DNA from: Chrysomallon squamiferum
Lineage: Eukaryota > Mollusca > Gastropoda > Neomphalida > Peltospiridae
Assembly (NCBI GenBank): GCA_012295275.1
Contig: CM022672.1
Coordinates: 17,439,894-17,469,893 of the forward strand
Direction of reading: 5' to 3'
DNA: 30,000 bases
In this document: positions 1-9,497 of the stretch, one piece after another
How the letters are laid out: the number at the start of each line of letters is the position of its first letter
Numbering within the stretch: the stretch's first letter is position 1
Notes under the pieces: generated by a model
Seen by the model: only the letters and a program-made list of their open reading frames with translations
What the model was told of the DNA's origin: nothing
The model's database searches: none
Program-made: the position numbers and the translations under genes

Positions 1-345
1 AATGTAAATTCTAGATATATTATTCCTTGGTGGGGTTTTTTGGCTAACAGCTATACTACGTCTTACATTGCTAACGTTCTCTGGCGAGCCTCCAGTGTAA
101 ATTGTCATTTACGCTCAAACACTTTTAATCAGTGTCAAATGGGAAAAGTCCTTACCGTACAGACAAAATGTCCTCTATTGTTTACGCAAGGACACACAAA
201 TCAATATGAAAACTGAGGACTTTCATTTCCATCTGTGATGAAGACACTTGTGTTATTGTTATGTGATGCTGTATATGAGTTCAGACAACGTGTTAATCAT
301 CTGGTCACGTAGAAACGTCAATATGCAAGCATGTGTACATAGTAC
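1..345. other. Unique sequence, no feature seen
   Basis: This is moderately AT-rich, non-repetitive sequence. I see no long open frame, RNA gene or transposon end in it. It leads directly into the GT array that follows. Confidence 0.5.
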
Positions 346-349
346 GTAA

Positions 350-380
<31 letters not shown>

Positions 381-470
381 TACATGTATGTACATAGTGT
401 GTGTATTGTGTATGTACACAGTGTGTGTACATGTATGTACATGTATGTACACAGTGTGTGTATATGTGTA
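350..470. repeat. (GT)n microsatellite with degenerate TGTACATGTA-type repeat
   Basis: An uninterrupted GT run covers about 350-376. It passes into a degenerate repeat built from TACATGTATG and CAGTGTGTGTA blocks up to about 470. The second part looks like GT/TGTA slippage products mixed together rather than a separate minisatellite. No gene overlaps it. Confidence 0.9.
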
Positions 471-639
471 TTTAGGAATAAATATTCTATCGTCTTAAGT
501 TAGTCTGATCATAGCCAATATTCGGCAATGCACGGCTCAGGACGCTAAAGTCCAATCACGATCACACAAACGTCAGATGTCGCTGACGAGACTAGAACGT
601 ATGACACCTGTTAACCCAAATTCCGTAGAACGACACCAA
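471..639. other. Unique spacer between microsatellites
   Basis: This is non-repetitive sequence with several CpG dinucleotides lying between two repeat arrays. No credible coding frame is visible, and the ORFs entering from the right are made of repeat codons. Confidence 0.4.
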
Positions 640-930
640 AATGTGTGTATGTATGCATGCATGCATGTATGTATATATGTATATATGTGTGTGTGTAGTG
701 TACGCGCGCACGTATATAGCCACCATGTGTATGTATGTGTGTATGTATGTATGTATGTATGTATGTATGTATGTATATATGTATGTTTGTGTGTATGTGT
801 ACGCGCGGAGGTATATAATATGTACGTGTATATCTGTGATATATGCTTATGTATGTATGTCCGCGCTCGTTTATATGTATGTTTGTATGTATATGTATGT
901 ATGTGTCTGTGTATACGTATCAGATATTTA
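640..930. repeat. (TATG)n/(TGTA)n compound microsatellite
   Basis: The tetranucleotide TATG/TGTA is repeated with interruptions by TATA, GTGT and CGCGC blocks. The cleanest stretch is about 729-776. The overlapping open frames of more than 100 codons encode only Tyr/Met/Cys/Val repeats and are artefacts of a tetranucleotide that lacks stop codons. A CT-rich tract follows at about 957-995. Confidence 0.95.
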
Positions 931-956
931 TGTACTTTGCATACGAGTTGATGACA

Positions 957-995
957 CTCTTTCTATCTTTCTTTCTCTCTCTCGCTCTCTCTTTT
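957..995. repeat. CT-rich low-complexity tract
   Basis: A pyrimidine-rich stretch of CTTT and CTCT units. It could act as a polypyrimidine tract, but no credible exon follows it. Confidence 0.7.
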
Positions 996-1576
996 CGAAA
1001 ACAAATATACAAATCCCCATGTTAACCATACAGTGAGTCATATTTGTTACAGATACAGAAAATAAAATATGGCTAGAAAATTACTTTCGATATCGTTTGG
1101 AACAAATCAATAGGTCTCACAAAATATATTAAATAACTTTCCCGCAACTCTCAGCATTCCAAAACTGGACAAGAGGCAAGATAACCGGTTGATACAACAC
1201 TAAATGGTTCATTCTCTGTCTAATTGGATGCACTAGAAATCTTACAAACGTTCTTCAAGTGGATCCCCTGAGATCACGTAATTTCAAATGTTATTACTTT
1301 TTGACTGCCTCGTTCCATAACAGCCAAGAGTAAGATAAAAAAAAAAATAATAATAAAAAAAAATCACTTGGGTTTCTGCAGACGACGCAGTCTTGATTAA
1401 ACATTAATAAACAAATAAATTTAATTTTGAGCAACTACATCAGCAGTAGATGAACTTGTCAAACAATGAAAGGCATCTCCTTATAACAATGAGATCTATT
1501 TAATCTTAAATTCTGAGTCACCATTTAATAATTTAACCATCAAGATACATACGAAGGCATGAACAAAAATGATTAT
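996..1576. other. Unique AT-rich spacer
   Basis: Non-repetitive apart from an A-rich stretch near 1336-1362. I see no open frame worth reporting, no RNA gene and no transposon end. Confidence 0.5.
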
Positions 1577-1770
1577 ATTCATCCATATACACACATGCAC
1601 ATATGCAGACATATATACATACATACGCACTTACATACATTTATACATACATACACACTTACATACATACATACATTTATACATACATACATACATACAC
1701 ATACATACATACATACATTCATACATACATACATACATACATACATACATACATACATACATACATACTT
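1577..1770. repeat. (ATAC)n/(CATA)n microsatellite, inverted relative to 640-930
   Basis: A long tetranucleotide array of ATAC/CATA. The most uniform part is about 1716-1767. It is the reverse complement of the TATG array about 650 bp to its left, so the two could pair as a long imperfect stem. ORFs on both strands here are repeat translations (Thr/Tyr/Ile/His or Val/Cys/Met/Tyr). Confidence 0.95.
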
Positions 1771-2261
1771 CATATACTTTAACCAGATACGTACATGAAC
1801 CTTTACACACATACAATACGTTTCAAGTAGAGGACAGACCGCCTAGCCACAATGATAAGTTAGTTGGTTAGTGACAGGCAAATCGATACCGTGCTGTCAG
1901 TATCGTTTCATTAACTTGTGAAACGACCTGTTCTAAATAAACCCTTTTCAAGTCTTTGTGGTAGTTCAAAGAGAAACAACACTTCCTTAAAATAGGTTTA
2001 TTTTTTGTGAATGCGACGGAGAATTAATTACTCGGTTAATTTACGATCTTCTGTTGGGTTTTACTAAGGTAACAATGACACGGTCTGCAGTGTGGATTCA
2101 AGTAACCGTATCTTGTGTTGTTCGTATGTGTTCATTTGATAATTTATGTATGTCGAGATAACCTAGTCTGATTCAGTTTATTGACAGTTTTGTGTTTTCT
2201 ATGTGCATGTGCGAGCGTAACTATAATACACTAGATATGCTGGTATGTCTTCGTGTGTGTC
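1771..2261. other. Unique spacer
   Basis: Non-repetitive sequence with an AT-rich right half. No coding, RNA or mobile feature could be supported. Confidence 0.45.
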
Positions 2262-2270
2262 TGCATACAT

Positions 2271-2330
<60 letters not shown>

Positions 2331-2396
2331 GTATGAATATATATATATATATAATTATGTATGAATATATATATATAAAATTATATATGAATATGT
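2262..2396. repeat. (TA)n array with three diverged ~27-bp units
   Basis: A short CATA block leads into a pure TA run (about 2284-2323). After it the motif AATTATGTATGAATA (with one ATATATGAATA variant) recurs at about 2325, 2353 and 2379, each copy separated by further TA runs. This appears to be a small minisatellite grown out of the TA array. Confidence 0.85.
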
Positions 2397-3187
2397 CTTT
2401 GTTTGCTAGTGTGGTATGATGCAAGTTAAATAATTATTAAACTTTTTTATTATTTTGCTCTTCTCCACGCCTTTGTTGTAATAGAAGATAGTTAACTAAC
2501 TTCAATGGAATTACATGACACTAATGTTCTCTTCAGCGACCCACATTTCAGTAAATAAAATAATTCAATCAAGTAATACTGCAAAAATCAAAAGGTTAAC
2601 CTAAACTGCTTTTTGAAATGGCGTGGAGACTTCTATTTTCAGATTTAATTATGGATGCATTTACTACTTAAATTGTACACGCATTTGTCAATGTCAGAAC
2701 CACTGTAACGTGTGCTCTGTGATTCTTGATTACTTAATTTTACGTGTTTTCTCGACGTTAATTGTAAGAAAAATGAGAGTCAATGAAAGCAAGTGAGTAA
2801 ACAGGGCAAGGAAAAATGTAGTAAGTCAAAGAGGGAGTTTTGAAAGAGAAACAGAAAAAGTGTGAAAGAGTTTCAAACAGAGAGAGAACATTACAACAAC
2901 AAAACACAGTTGAGAAACTGAGAAACTGAAAGAATGAAACAGAAAATTTAGAATGACTGAAGGAGAGAAAGGTTACCAAAACCACTTGTTAACAGTCATT
3001 AAACTGGATGATATTCAACACAGCGAATATAGAATATAAGCTTATATTATTTCGTTGTTGTTTTTAATATATAAAATGGTGAATGGAATCTCCACAGTTA
3101 TAATTAACAGTCTTTAACCAAATAAAATTTCAATAATTTGGAATAATACTTATACGGCTTTTGCTGAAAAAACGAAACAAAAAATGG
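2397..3187. other. AT-rich spacer with a purine-biased stretch
   Basis: No gene is recognised. Between about 2764 and 2975 the + strand is strongly enriched in A and G (repeated GAAA, GAGA and AAAG words), which explains a Phe/Ser/Leu-rich ORF on the other strand. The rest is ordinary AT-rich sequence. Confidence 0.45.
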
Positions 3188-3525
3188 ATGTTAATGTTCC
3201 ATGCACCAGTGCGCGATAGTGATCCATTCTGAACCCCAGAATCAACAGAACCAGATGTTACTGATGACGACAGCGACCCAACACAGCCTCTCTAAAGCGA
3301 CTGAATTAAATGTTGTGTTTGTTGAATAAGCTTTTCAAAGGCGGTTGAATATTATTGCAGTGAATTTTTTTCTCTTCAGTATTCGCCAGCGAGTAGCAAT
3401 AGATGCTGAATTTTAGATTGGCAACGACCATTCTTCGAGAGTTGCCGACCAATGTCAAGAGATGCTTGTTTGATGAAATAACTGCATTGCCAAGGCTTGT
3501 AGGCATTGGAGAGTTGCAATTTTGA
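3188..3525 (+). pseudogene. Decayed coding-like patch, unrecognised
   Basis: Several short plus-strand frames here read like protein but are broken by stops. The frame starting at 3188 runs to a stop at 3230-3232. It then continues open to 3295 with an acidic, Thr/Pro-rich end containing DVTDDDSDPTQPL. A second frame, 3403-3525, starts with ATG and encodes 40 residues including TNVKRCLFDEITALPRL. A good acceptor-like tract (pyrimidine run then CAG) ends near 3379. Two minus-strand frames of 66 and 75 codons also stay open, so stop density is simply low here. The most likely explanation is an old transposon or retrocopy fragment. I do not recognise the family, and chance remains possible. Confidence 0.25.
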
Positions 3526-4038
3526 GACTAGTGTTAATAAGATCTGTAACCATAGGTTTTGTCTGAATGTCAGCGCTATAAAATTGAATATTGGAACAGT
3601 CATACTTTATATCTCAAAAAAATATTAGAATACATTATAGACCAACAATATATTATCTAAAATCCATTTTTGTATAATTATGTGAATGTATATTTTAATT
3701 TCAGTATTTTTCTTTGAAATAACATCTTATAACATGAGTCTGTCTCCGAGCATTTCGAATAAGGGTCGATTCAACTATAATTAATTCATCCAGCATTTCG
3801 ATTCTTTCAAAAGAAAACTTTGACCTGCATGCCATTATAAAAAGACAAAATTATGCAAAGCTTTCAAGAGAAACTCCTGATTTGATCATTAAACATTCTT
3901 AGCAAGGCGTTATATTTCATTGATCTAATATGTTCTTATTAAATAGAAATGTGTATAAGTGAAAGTAAATTCGTTCGTTATCAGTGATATTCGGATTTCT
4001 AAATAAAAAGTAACAATCCCAACAGCAAAGCAATAACT
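3526..4038. other. AT-rich unique spacer
   Basis: Nothing beyond AT-rich unique sequence is seen. The long minus-strand frame reaching in from the right is translated trinucleotide repeat. Confidence 0.45.
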
Positions 4039-4059
4039 GTAATAATAATAATAATAATA

Positions 4060-4144
<85 letters not shown>

Positions 4145-4279
4145 GTAATAATAATAATAACAACAATAACAACAACAACACCGGTAACAACAACAAAATA
4201 ACCATAATAATAATAGTAATAGTAATAGTAGTAGTAGTAGTAGTAGTAGTAGTAATAGAAATAGTAGTAGTAGTAGTAA

Positions 4280-4326
<47 letters not shown>
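4039..4326. repeat. (AAT)n-(AAC)n-(AGT)n compound trinucleotide array
   Basis: AAT units fill about 4039-4158, followed by AAC/ACA units to about 4197 and AGT units from about 4212 to 4326. The minus-strand frames of 68 to 145 codons spanning it encode runs of Leu, Tyr or Ile and are not genes. The stepwise change from AAT to AAC to AGT suggests point mutation followed by expansion. Confidence 0.97.
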
Positions 4327-5040
4327 AAACATACTGCATAATAAAGTTATTCAAAAATCATACTAAGTGCCTGTTTGGAGCCGATTTAGAATTAGAATTA
4401 ACAGTTTGTATTTAGAGACAAGCCACGAAATTAAATTCAGGAAGTGTTAAATGATTTACTACCTTGCCTCAGGATATTCTGACAACAAATATAACGCAGG
4501 GAACATCCGGTAAGTCAGTCGAGTTATTATTTCTAGATGTCATATTTATGTGTATGGATAAACTACGCTTATTGTTTTCATTCGTTCTGCAATTCACGGA
4601 CATATTTTGCACTTTATTTTTCAATCAGCGCCGCAGGCAAAGCTCATAAACATATTGATCGGTTAACTTTGAACGAATTGTTCTGTAATTGCTTGAGTTA
4701 TAAGCGAACGCTTTATGAATTTGTTGATCTATCTATTTTGATTTTCATGACGTTTTTACCTCTGAACAAATTTGATGAAGCGTAAAATAGTATTCACTGA
4801 GATTACGTAAGGTTTAACTTCAGCTTAAGGTTTGGATTTCTTATATGTATAATTTCTTAATTAAGCACGTGCCAGTCATCGTACAAGGAACCTGGGTTTC
4901 TTGAGTTCAGGGACGATAAATTGCAGGAAACAAGACGCAATTTTTATATACAAAAAATGTGGGCGAGTGGCTTCTTTTACGTGGGTTAGTTGGCTAGATT
5001 AAAGAAAGAGGTATCATTACGTTCAGGGGTGCTGGCTTGT
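4327..5040. other. AT-rich unique sequence, one strong donor-like site
   Basis: No recognised gene. A consensus-like 5' splice site (CCG followed by GTAAGT) lies at 4509-4514, preceded by an AG about 10 bp upstream, but no coding frame of any length supports an exon. Two overlapping plus-strand ORFs (61 and 82 codons) are Phe/Leu-rich and look like chance. Confidence 0.35.
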
Positions 5041-5092
5041 TATTCTTACTGATTAGATTTGATAAGATTAAATTAGACCGTATTGTGCTGGA

Positions 5093-5272
5093 ATGGAACC
5101 TTTGTTATTAGGCAGATTTTTGACCTATCACCGCTTGACCTTGCGGGTTATTGAATGGATTGATCGTGAGCAGGCAATAGCGAGAACCACTGTCCAGCAA
5201 GATGCAGATGGTATCCCAACCTCTACGGCAGATTCAACGACGCTTTCTACAGCTGCAACAGCACCTTCATAA
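5093..5272 (+). other. Short unrecognised ORF in a GC-richer patch
   Basis: An ATG at 5093 opens a 59-codon frame ending with TAA at 5270-5272. The first half has mixed, protein-like composition (for example VIEWIDREQAIARTT). The second half is Ser/Thr/Ala-rich (STADSTTLSTAATAPS). An 81-codon frame overlaps on the minus strand (5128-5373), so coding direction is uncertain. The surrounding 5100-5350 is visibly richer in G+C and CpG than its neighbours. It may be a remnant of a transposon-encoded protein or a chance frame; no family is recognised. Confidence 0.2.
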
Positions 5273-5373
5273 CCTGTGAGTCGATCGTGAGGATCGCAGT
5301 GATGTGACAGAATTGTTCCATGACATCGGGTGGAACATCCGCTTAAAACACTTAAGGCACAGAACACTGACAA

Positions 5374-6412
5374 AAGCTCTCAGTGAAAAAATGTCTTGGA
5401 CAAAATCTTAAATTGTCAATATATATCTTTTAGGGGGGTGGAGTTAATAAAAATTGGTGGCTTTTGTGCCTGTGTCTATTTTACTTGCGATTTTTCTTCC
5501 TAGATTAGTTGCAAGAATATAATTCTCCTAATTTTTGTCAGACCACATTTTGAACAAAGTCTTCCTAGCAACCTTTTTGTATGAGACACAAATTAGCGCC
5601 TGCCTGGATTCTGTCAATAATTATTTTGAGCTGTGTGTTAATGTATTTACCAAAAACCAATATTAAGTCCTGTTTCTAAATAATGAAATTAACTGCCTGG
5701 ATAAATTATATCACAGAGTAAGTAAACTTACGTTCGTTTTTGTACGTGTATAATAAAACAAACAAACAAACAAAATTAAATTTAATTACATATACACTAT
5801 ATCCACGAACAAAAAAACACCAAAAAACAACAACAACAAAAACAATCAAAGAAACAAAACAGACAGAAAAATAGTAATAAAAAATTCTATACTTGTTATT
5901 TTCGTCCCTCTTTGCTACTATTCAAAATTTTTTGTTCTATTTAAGAATTTATAACTTTCTCAAAACACACACACACACACACACACAGACCGACAAAACA
6001 AAACAAAACATACACCCACATAATGTTAGTGGTGAAATTGTTTTTAACTGTCAGTGGTAAGAGCCACAAAAAATACCCTCAGACTTAAAGTTAATGAAAA
6101 CGTGGGCGATATTTACTGTACATGTCTGTTAGTCGTTTTAAAGCATGGATGCTGAATTTGAACCTGACGCTAGACGCCCTACTTTGAAATAATTAAAAAA
6201 ACGTTACGAGGACAAAACCAGAACGACCGAGAGTCAGGAATGTTCCAAGTTTCACTGAAGGGGGGAAAAAATCAATAACTGCAGACAAACACATAATTCT
6301 TTGAAAAAAATGTTTTGTCGATTTTTGACATTTGTTAGTTTTGTAATAAAATGCGTAGAAAAGTGGATTTACGCGATGTTATAGTCATTCTTTTATTTTT
6401 ATTATTTTTTTT
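5374..6412. repeat. AT-rich spacer with small AAAC, AC and AAAAC repeats
   Basis: Mostly unique AT-rich sequence. It contains short simple repeats: AAAC units near 5756-5775, A/C-rich sequence 5806-5860, an AC run at 5964-5988 and AAAAC units at about 5994-6010. No gene-like frame is present. Confidence 0.6.
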
Positions 6413-6432
6413 TTCTCTCTCTCTCTCTCTCG
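6395..6432. repeat. T-rich tract followed by (CT)n
   Basis: TTTA/T-run sequence followed by a CT run at about 6413-6431. Low complexity only. Confidence 0.85.
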
Positions 6433-7486
6433 TCTGCAATTCTGCGTCATAGATCTAAGTGTTCTGCCTTTTTGGGGGAAAATGTTACACTGACGGATGG
6501 AAATAGCAATTTGGCTGGCAAATGGACATGACGTTGGCGTTGTTTTGAGAAAAGGTCAGTTTGATAACGTTCAGCTCACACTCTGTACGTGAGTAAAGCA
6601 ATTGGAAGCGTGTTTCCAGAGAAACATCGTCAGAACTTATTTTGGTGTCTGTCAACTGACGTTCATTGTTGTTACGCCAGTACTGCACGCCAAAAATACA
6701 CAGAGAAACGCATTAGAGAGCATGGTTAAAAAATTAACGTTTTCTATTGTACAGGAGGAATCTTATTCTCGAAAAAATATAAAAATAAAAAATTCAAAAT
6801 AAGAAAACCTCAAAAATAAACGAAAGTAAATCTAACATTATGTAATTTTAATAATTGTTATATGATACAAGAACTGTATATTTGTTTAACCGACACTTCG
6901 ACTATCTTTATTTTTTTTAACGATTAATAGTTGCTAATTTGTAAAATAATATATTTTTTAAATAATGCTAAAAATGAAACTCGCTGTCACCAGTCGACTG
7001 TTCGAGAAAGAAATCACATCTGCATAAATCTACAATAAATCAAATAATTTAAAAATCCATAATTTTTTTATAAACAAATATTTTAATATCATTCATCATT
7101 ATGGTAATTTTCTCGCAAAAGATAAAGAGAGAGAGAAAAATAAAATTATATAAACGAAATAAAAAAAAAAAATAAAAATAAAAACTTTGACAATATGAAC
7201 TAACGCTTTTGCACTTATATAAAAACAGAGATTAAAACCGCTCGCAATAAATTGATATTTCATCTCGTATCCAATATGGCGCTCTTTGATGCTTCTATTA
7301 CCAGTAGATTAGTTTTATTAAAAAAAATGTCTTTGAAGAAGACATCTGTGTCATATAAACCCATTAGCGCTGAGATATTGCCACGGTCCAGGCGTAGAGA
7401 ATGAAAAAATGGTTTTCTTGTTTCGTGAAACGAAAACGTGTCTTTAAAGATACCGTCTCTTTTAATTCGTCAGAATTGAATACGTT
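6433..7486. other. Unique island then A/T-rich spacer
   Basis: From about 6480 to 6710 the sequence is non-repetitive with several CpGs and is open on both strands (67 codons minus, 66 codons plus). Neither translation is recognised. The remainder to 7486 is A/T-rich with poly-A segments near 7160-7185. I see no RNA gene or mobile element. Confidence 0.35.
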
Positions 7487-7590
7487 ATTTAACGCAAAAC
7501 TGTGTTTACGTAATTTAACGCAAAAATGTGTTTACGTAATTTAACGCAAAAATGTGTTTACAAAATTTAATAAGAAACTGTATAAACGAA
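7487..7590. repeat. 26-bp minisatellite, about 4 units, with TTACGTAA and TGTTTAC motifs
   Basis: Three consecutive 26-bp units begin at 7487, 7513 and 7539, and a fourth, diverged unit begins at 7565. Units 1 and 2 differ by one base (AAAACTG versus AAAAATG). Each of the first three contains TGTTTAC, which matches the forkhead core. The first two unit junctions form the palindrome TTACGTAA (7506-7513 and 7532-7539), the core bound by PAR-bZIP/NFIL3-type factors. The repeat itself is directly visible; factor binding is inference. Confidence 0.9.
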
Positions 7591-8086
7591 CTGGTTATTC
7601 TTCCCAAAATAAAAAGCTGTTTTTGAAAATCATTATAACAGTATCAAAGTCATACATTTATTAATGTCATTTGTCATTTAAATATACGAAAATAATATCC
7701 ATAGAGAGATATATAAAACATTTTTTTTTTACAGTTAATAATAATATAAATACAATAACATATTTTATCGAAGAAGCGGAAATTTTTTTTCTCTTGTCAA
7801 AAGTCAGAAAATCAAAAGTCCAGCTGCACTGAATCACAATCAGAATGCTGCGTGTGCAAAACGATACTAATTAACTAATAATTAAGAATCACAAAAAATG
7901 ACTCTCCGTGACTGCATTAATATAAACCCAAGTACAGTAATGAGCATACGTAAAAGAATAATATTTGTCATTAACCATGCCGGAACTATTCTCAACTAAG
8001 CAACTATTTATAAGAAAAAAAAAAAAACTGCTCGTGGAATTAATACAATTAGTTGTTTTTTACCATTTCAGTAATGATTTTACGCT
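7591..8086. other. AT-rich spacer
   Basis: AT-rich unique sequence with T and A runs (near 7721 and 8016). No coding or RNA feature is supported. Confidence 0.45.
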
Positions 8087-8107
8087 CTGATGGTCACTGA
8101 CCGAAAC
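8087..8107 (+). other. Hammerhead-ribozyme-like core remnant
   Basis: The segment has CTGATG, then GGTC-ACT-GACC, then GAAAC. This is the order CUGAUGA, helix II, GAAA found in hammerhead ribozymes, which are common in Penelope-like elements and other retroelements. Here the last base of CTGATGA is lacking or replaced, and I cannot identify convincing helices I and III or a cleavage site. A T-rich tail follows (8127-8156). It is best read as a degenerate repeat fragment that resembles such a core. It could be coincidence. Confidence 0.25.
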
Positions 8108-8244
8108 ATCGTCAGGTTATGTGGCATTTTTTTATTTTTTTATTATTTTTTATTTCTATGTGCCCGTACTAGCCAAACAATAATTTGCATAAGAATATCA
8201 GCCTGCGTAATTTTTTCTTTCTTTTTAATGATACGCGCAGAAAT

Positions 8245-8284
8245 GACGTAACCGCAACGTTGCTGTAAGAATTCACGTTACGTC
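8245..8284. repeat. Inverted repeat GACGTAAC/GTTACGTC with central palindrome
   Basis: GACGTAAC at 8245-8252 is matched by its exact reverse complement at 8277-8284. Between them lies the perfect palindrome GCAACGTTGC (8254-8263). Both arms contain the CRE-like half ACGTAA/TTACGT, and the local sequence is rich in CpG. This could be a bZIP-type regulatory site, which is inferred from motif only. Confidence 0.5.
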
Positions 8285-8292
8285 GGCCTCGC

Positions 8293-8626
8293 TTAATCCC
8301 CTAGGGAGTTCGCTGACGTCCGGAGAACAGCGTTTAGCCGTTGTTTTTGAAACGTAAAATAACCTCGTTTGCTGCCAGGAATCCCTCGGCCTCGAATCGA
8401 CATTACTCTTTTGCATGTCTGCGGCAATCTGCAGCATTTATTTCGCCGCAAATAAACATATTTCAGAAAGAATGACACGAGCTGATGGAATTATTTTCGT
8501 TCGAGAAGGTTCACGATGTCGAGTCTGCACCCAAGACTGACGACAAGAGGCGAAAGGAAATTATTATTATCGATCACCGTGCAGCTGGTTTTAGACCCCA
8601 GTGTTTACCTTGTAAGTTTAAAGTAA
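8293..8626 (+). other. CpG-containing unique island, possible 5' exon 8516-8611
   Basis: This is high-complexity sequence richer in G+C than its surroundings. On the plus strand an ATG at 8516 opens a 36-codon frame (starting MSSLHPRLTTRGERKLLLS) that ends at TAA 8624-8626. A GTAAGT donor-like site starts at 8612, just before that stop, so the frame could be a first coding exon of about 96 bp. The exon side of the donor (CTT) is weak. The minus strand carries an unrelated 61-codon frame (8293-8478). Alternatives are a conserved non-coding element or chance. Confidence 0.2.
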
Positions 8627-9430
8627 ATTTTCAGCCAGTCATACAAATATTGAGAGGGTGATAACAAGATTAAAAATTAACACGATAGAACAAGAATCTA
8701 AATTACAGTAAGAAGAACAGCGACAACAACATAAATAACAAAAGAAAAAAGAAAAAGAAAAGAAAAGAACAAACAGAAAACCCAGATAGATGTCGAAACA
8801 GTTTCTGCAAAGTGTGTGCGCAAAAGAATAAATATTTTTTTTATTTAACTGCGATGTAACGTAAGGTTTACAAATGTTATATAATCAATATTATATGAGG
8901 CCAGTCTCGAAGACGTCACTGCACATGTGACAGATTAGAAGCAACAATTCTTTTAAATGTTAATCTTTTATTTATTTCTTTGTTTTTGTTCAAACCTTTG
9001 GTAAAGATTCAAGCGGCGATGCGATGGGCGAATCAGCTGGGAATTGATCCTGAAACTCATTATACTTCTTTCTAGAGCTTGACCGCATTCGTCAAGACAG
9101 AGAAAGAAGAAATAGAAAAAAAAAAAAAAAAAAAAACATCTAGAACAACATTAATATAAAACATTCCGTAGCAGTAGTTTTGGACACAAGTAATTACACT
9201 ACTAGCTCCGAATTTGTCAACAGAAACCACAATTTAATTAAAAAGTTGTAATTCCATTTCACATTTAGTAAAACGAGTCGCACGGATTCCTTTAATTACA
9301 GTCATGTATTAGTCATGAAATTAGAGTACTGCGGACAACGGAAGCGAGGAATTCACTTCAAAACAGCATTAACGGCATATTTTCTATAAACACATGACTT
9401 CTGTCTCTATTTGTTTTTAGCGTAAGTGAG
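8627..9430. other. AT-rich spacer with poly-A tracts
   Basis: A/G-rich sequence with AAAAG words at about 8740-8775 and a poly-A run at 9116-9137. The rest is unique. No gene is recognised. Confidence 0.5.
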
Positions 9431-9453
9431 TTTGTGTGTATGTGTATATTTGT

Positions 9454-9496
<43 letters not shown>
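9431..9496. repeat. (GT)n-(GA)n microsatellite
   Basis: Interrupted TGTGTATG units pass into a clean TG run (about 9459-9484) and then a short GA run to 9496. Confidence 0.93.

Positions 9497-9497
<1 letters not shown>

Noticed and set aside
577-1036. Two Tyr/Met/Cys/Val ORFs of more than 120 codons
   Set aside because: They are produced by TATG/TGTA repeats, with no conserved protein pattern.
3917-4354. 145-codon minus-strand ORF of Leu/Tyr runs
   Set aside because: It is the translation of AAT/AGT trinucleotide repeats, which lack stops in several frames. There is no non-repeat coding content.
6620-6633. GAAACATCGTCAG shared with the hammerhead-like segment at 8103-8115
   Set aside because: A 13-base match is expected by chance in 30 kb, and the CTGATG/stem part is absent at 6.6 kb.
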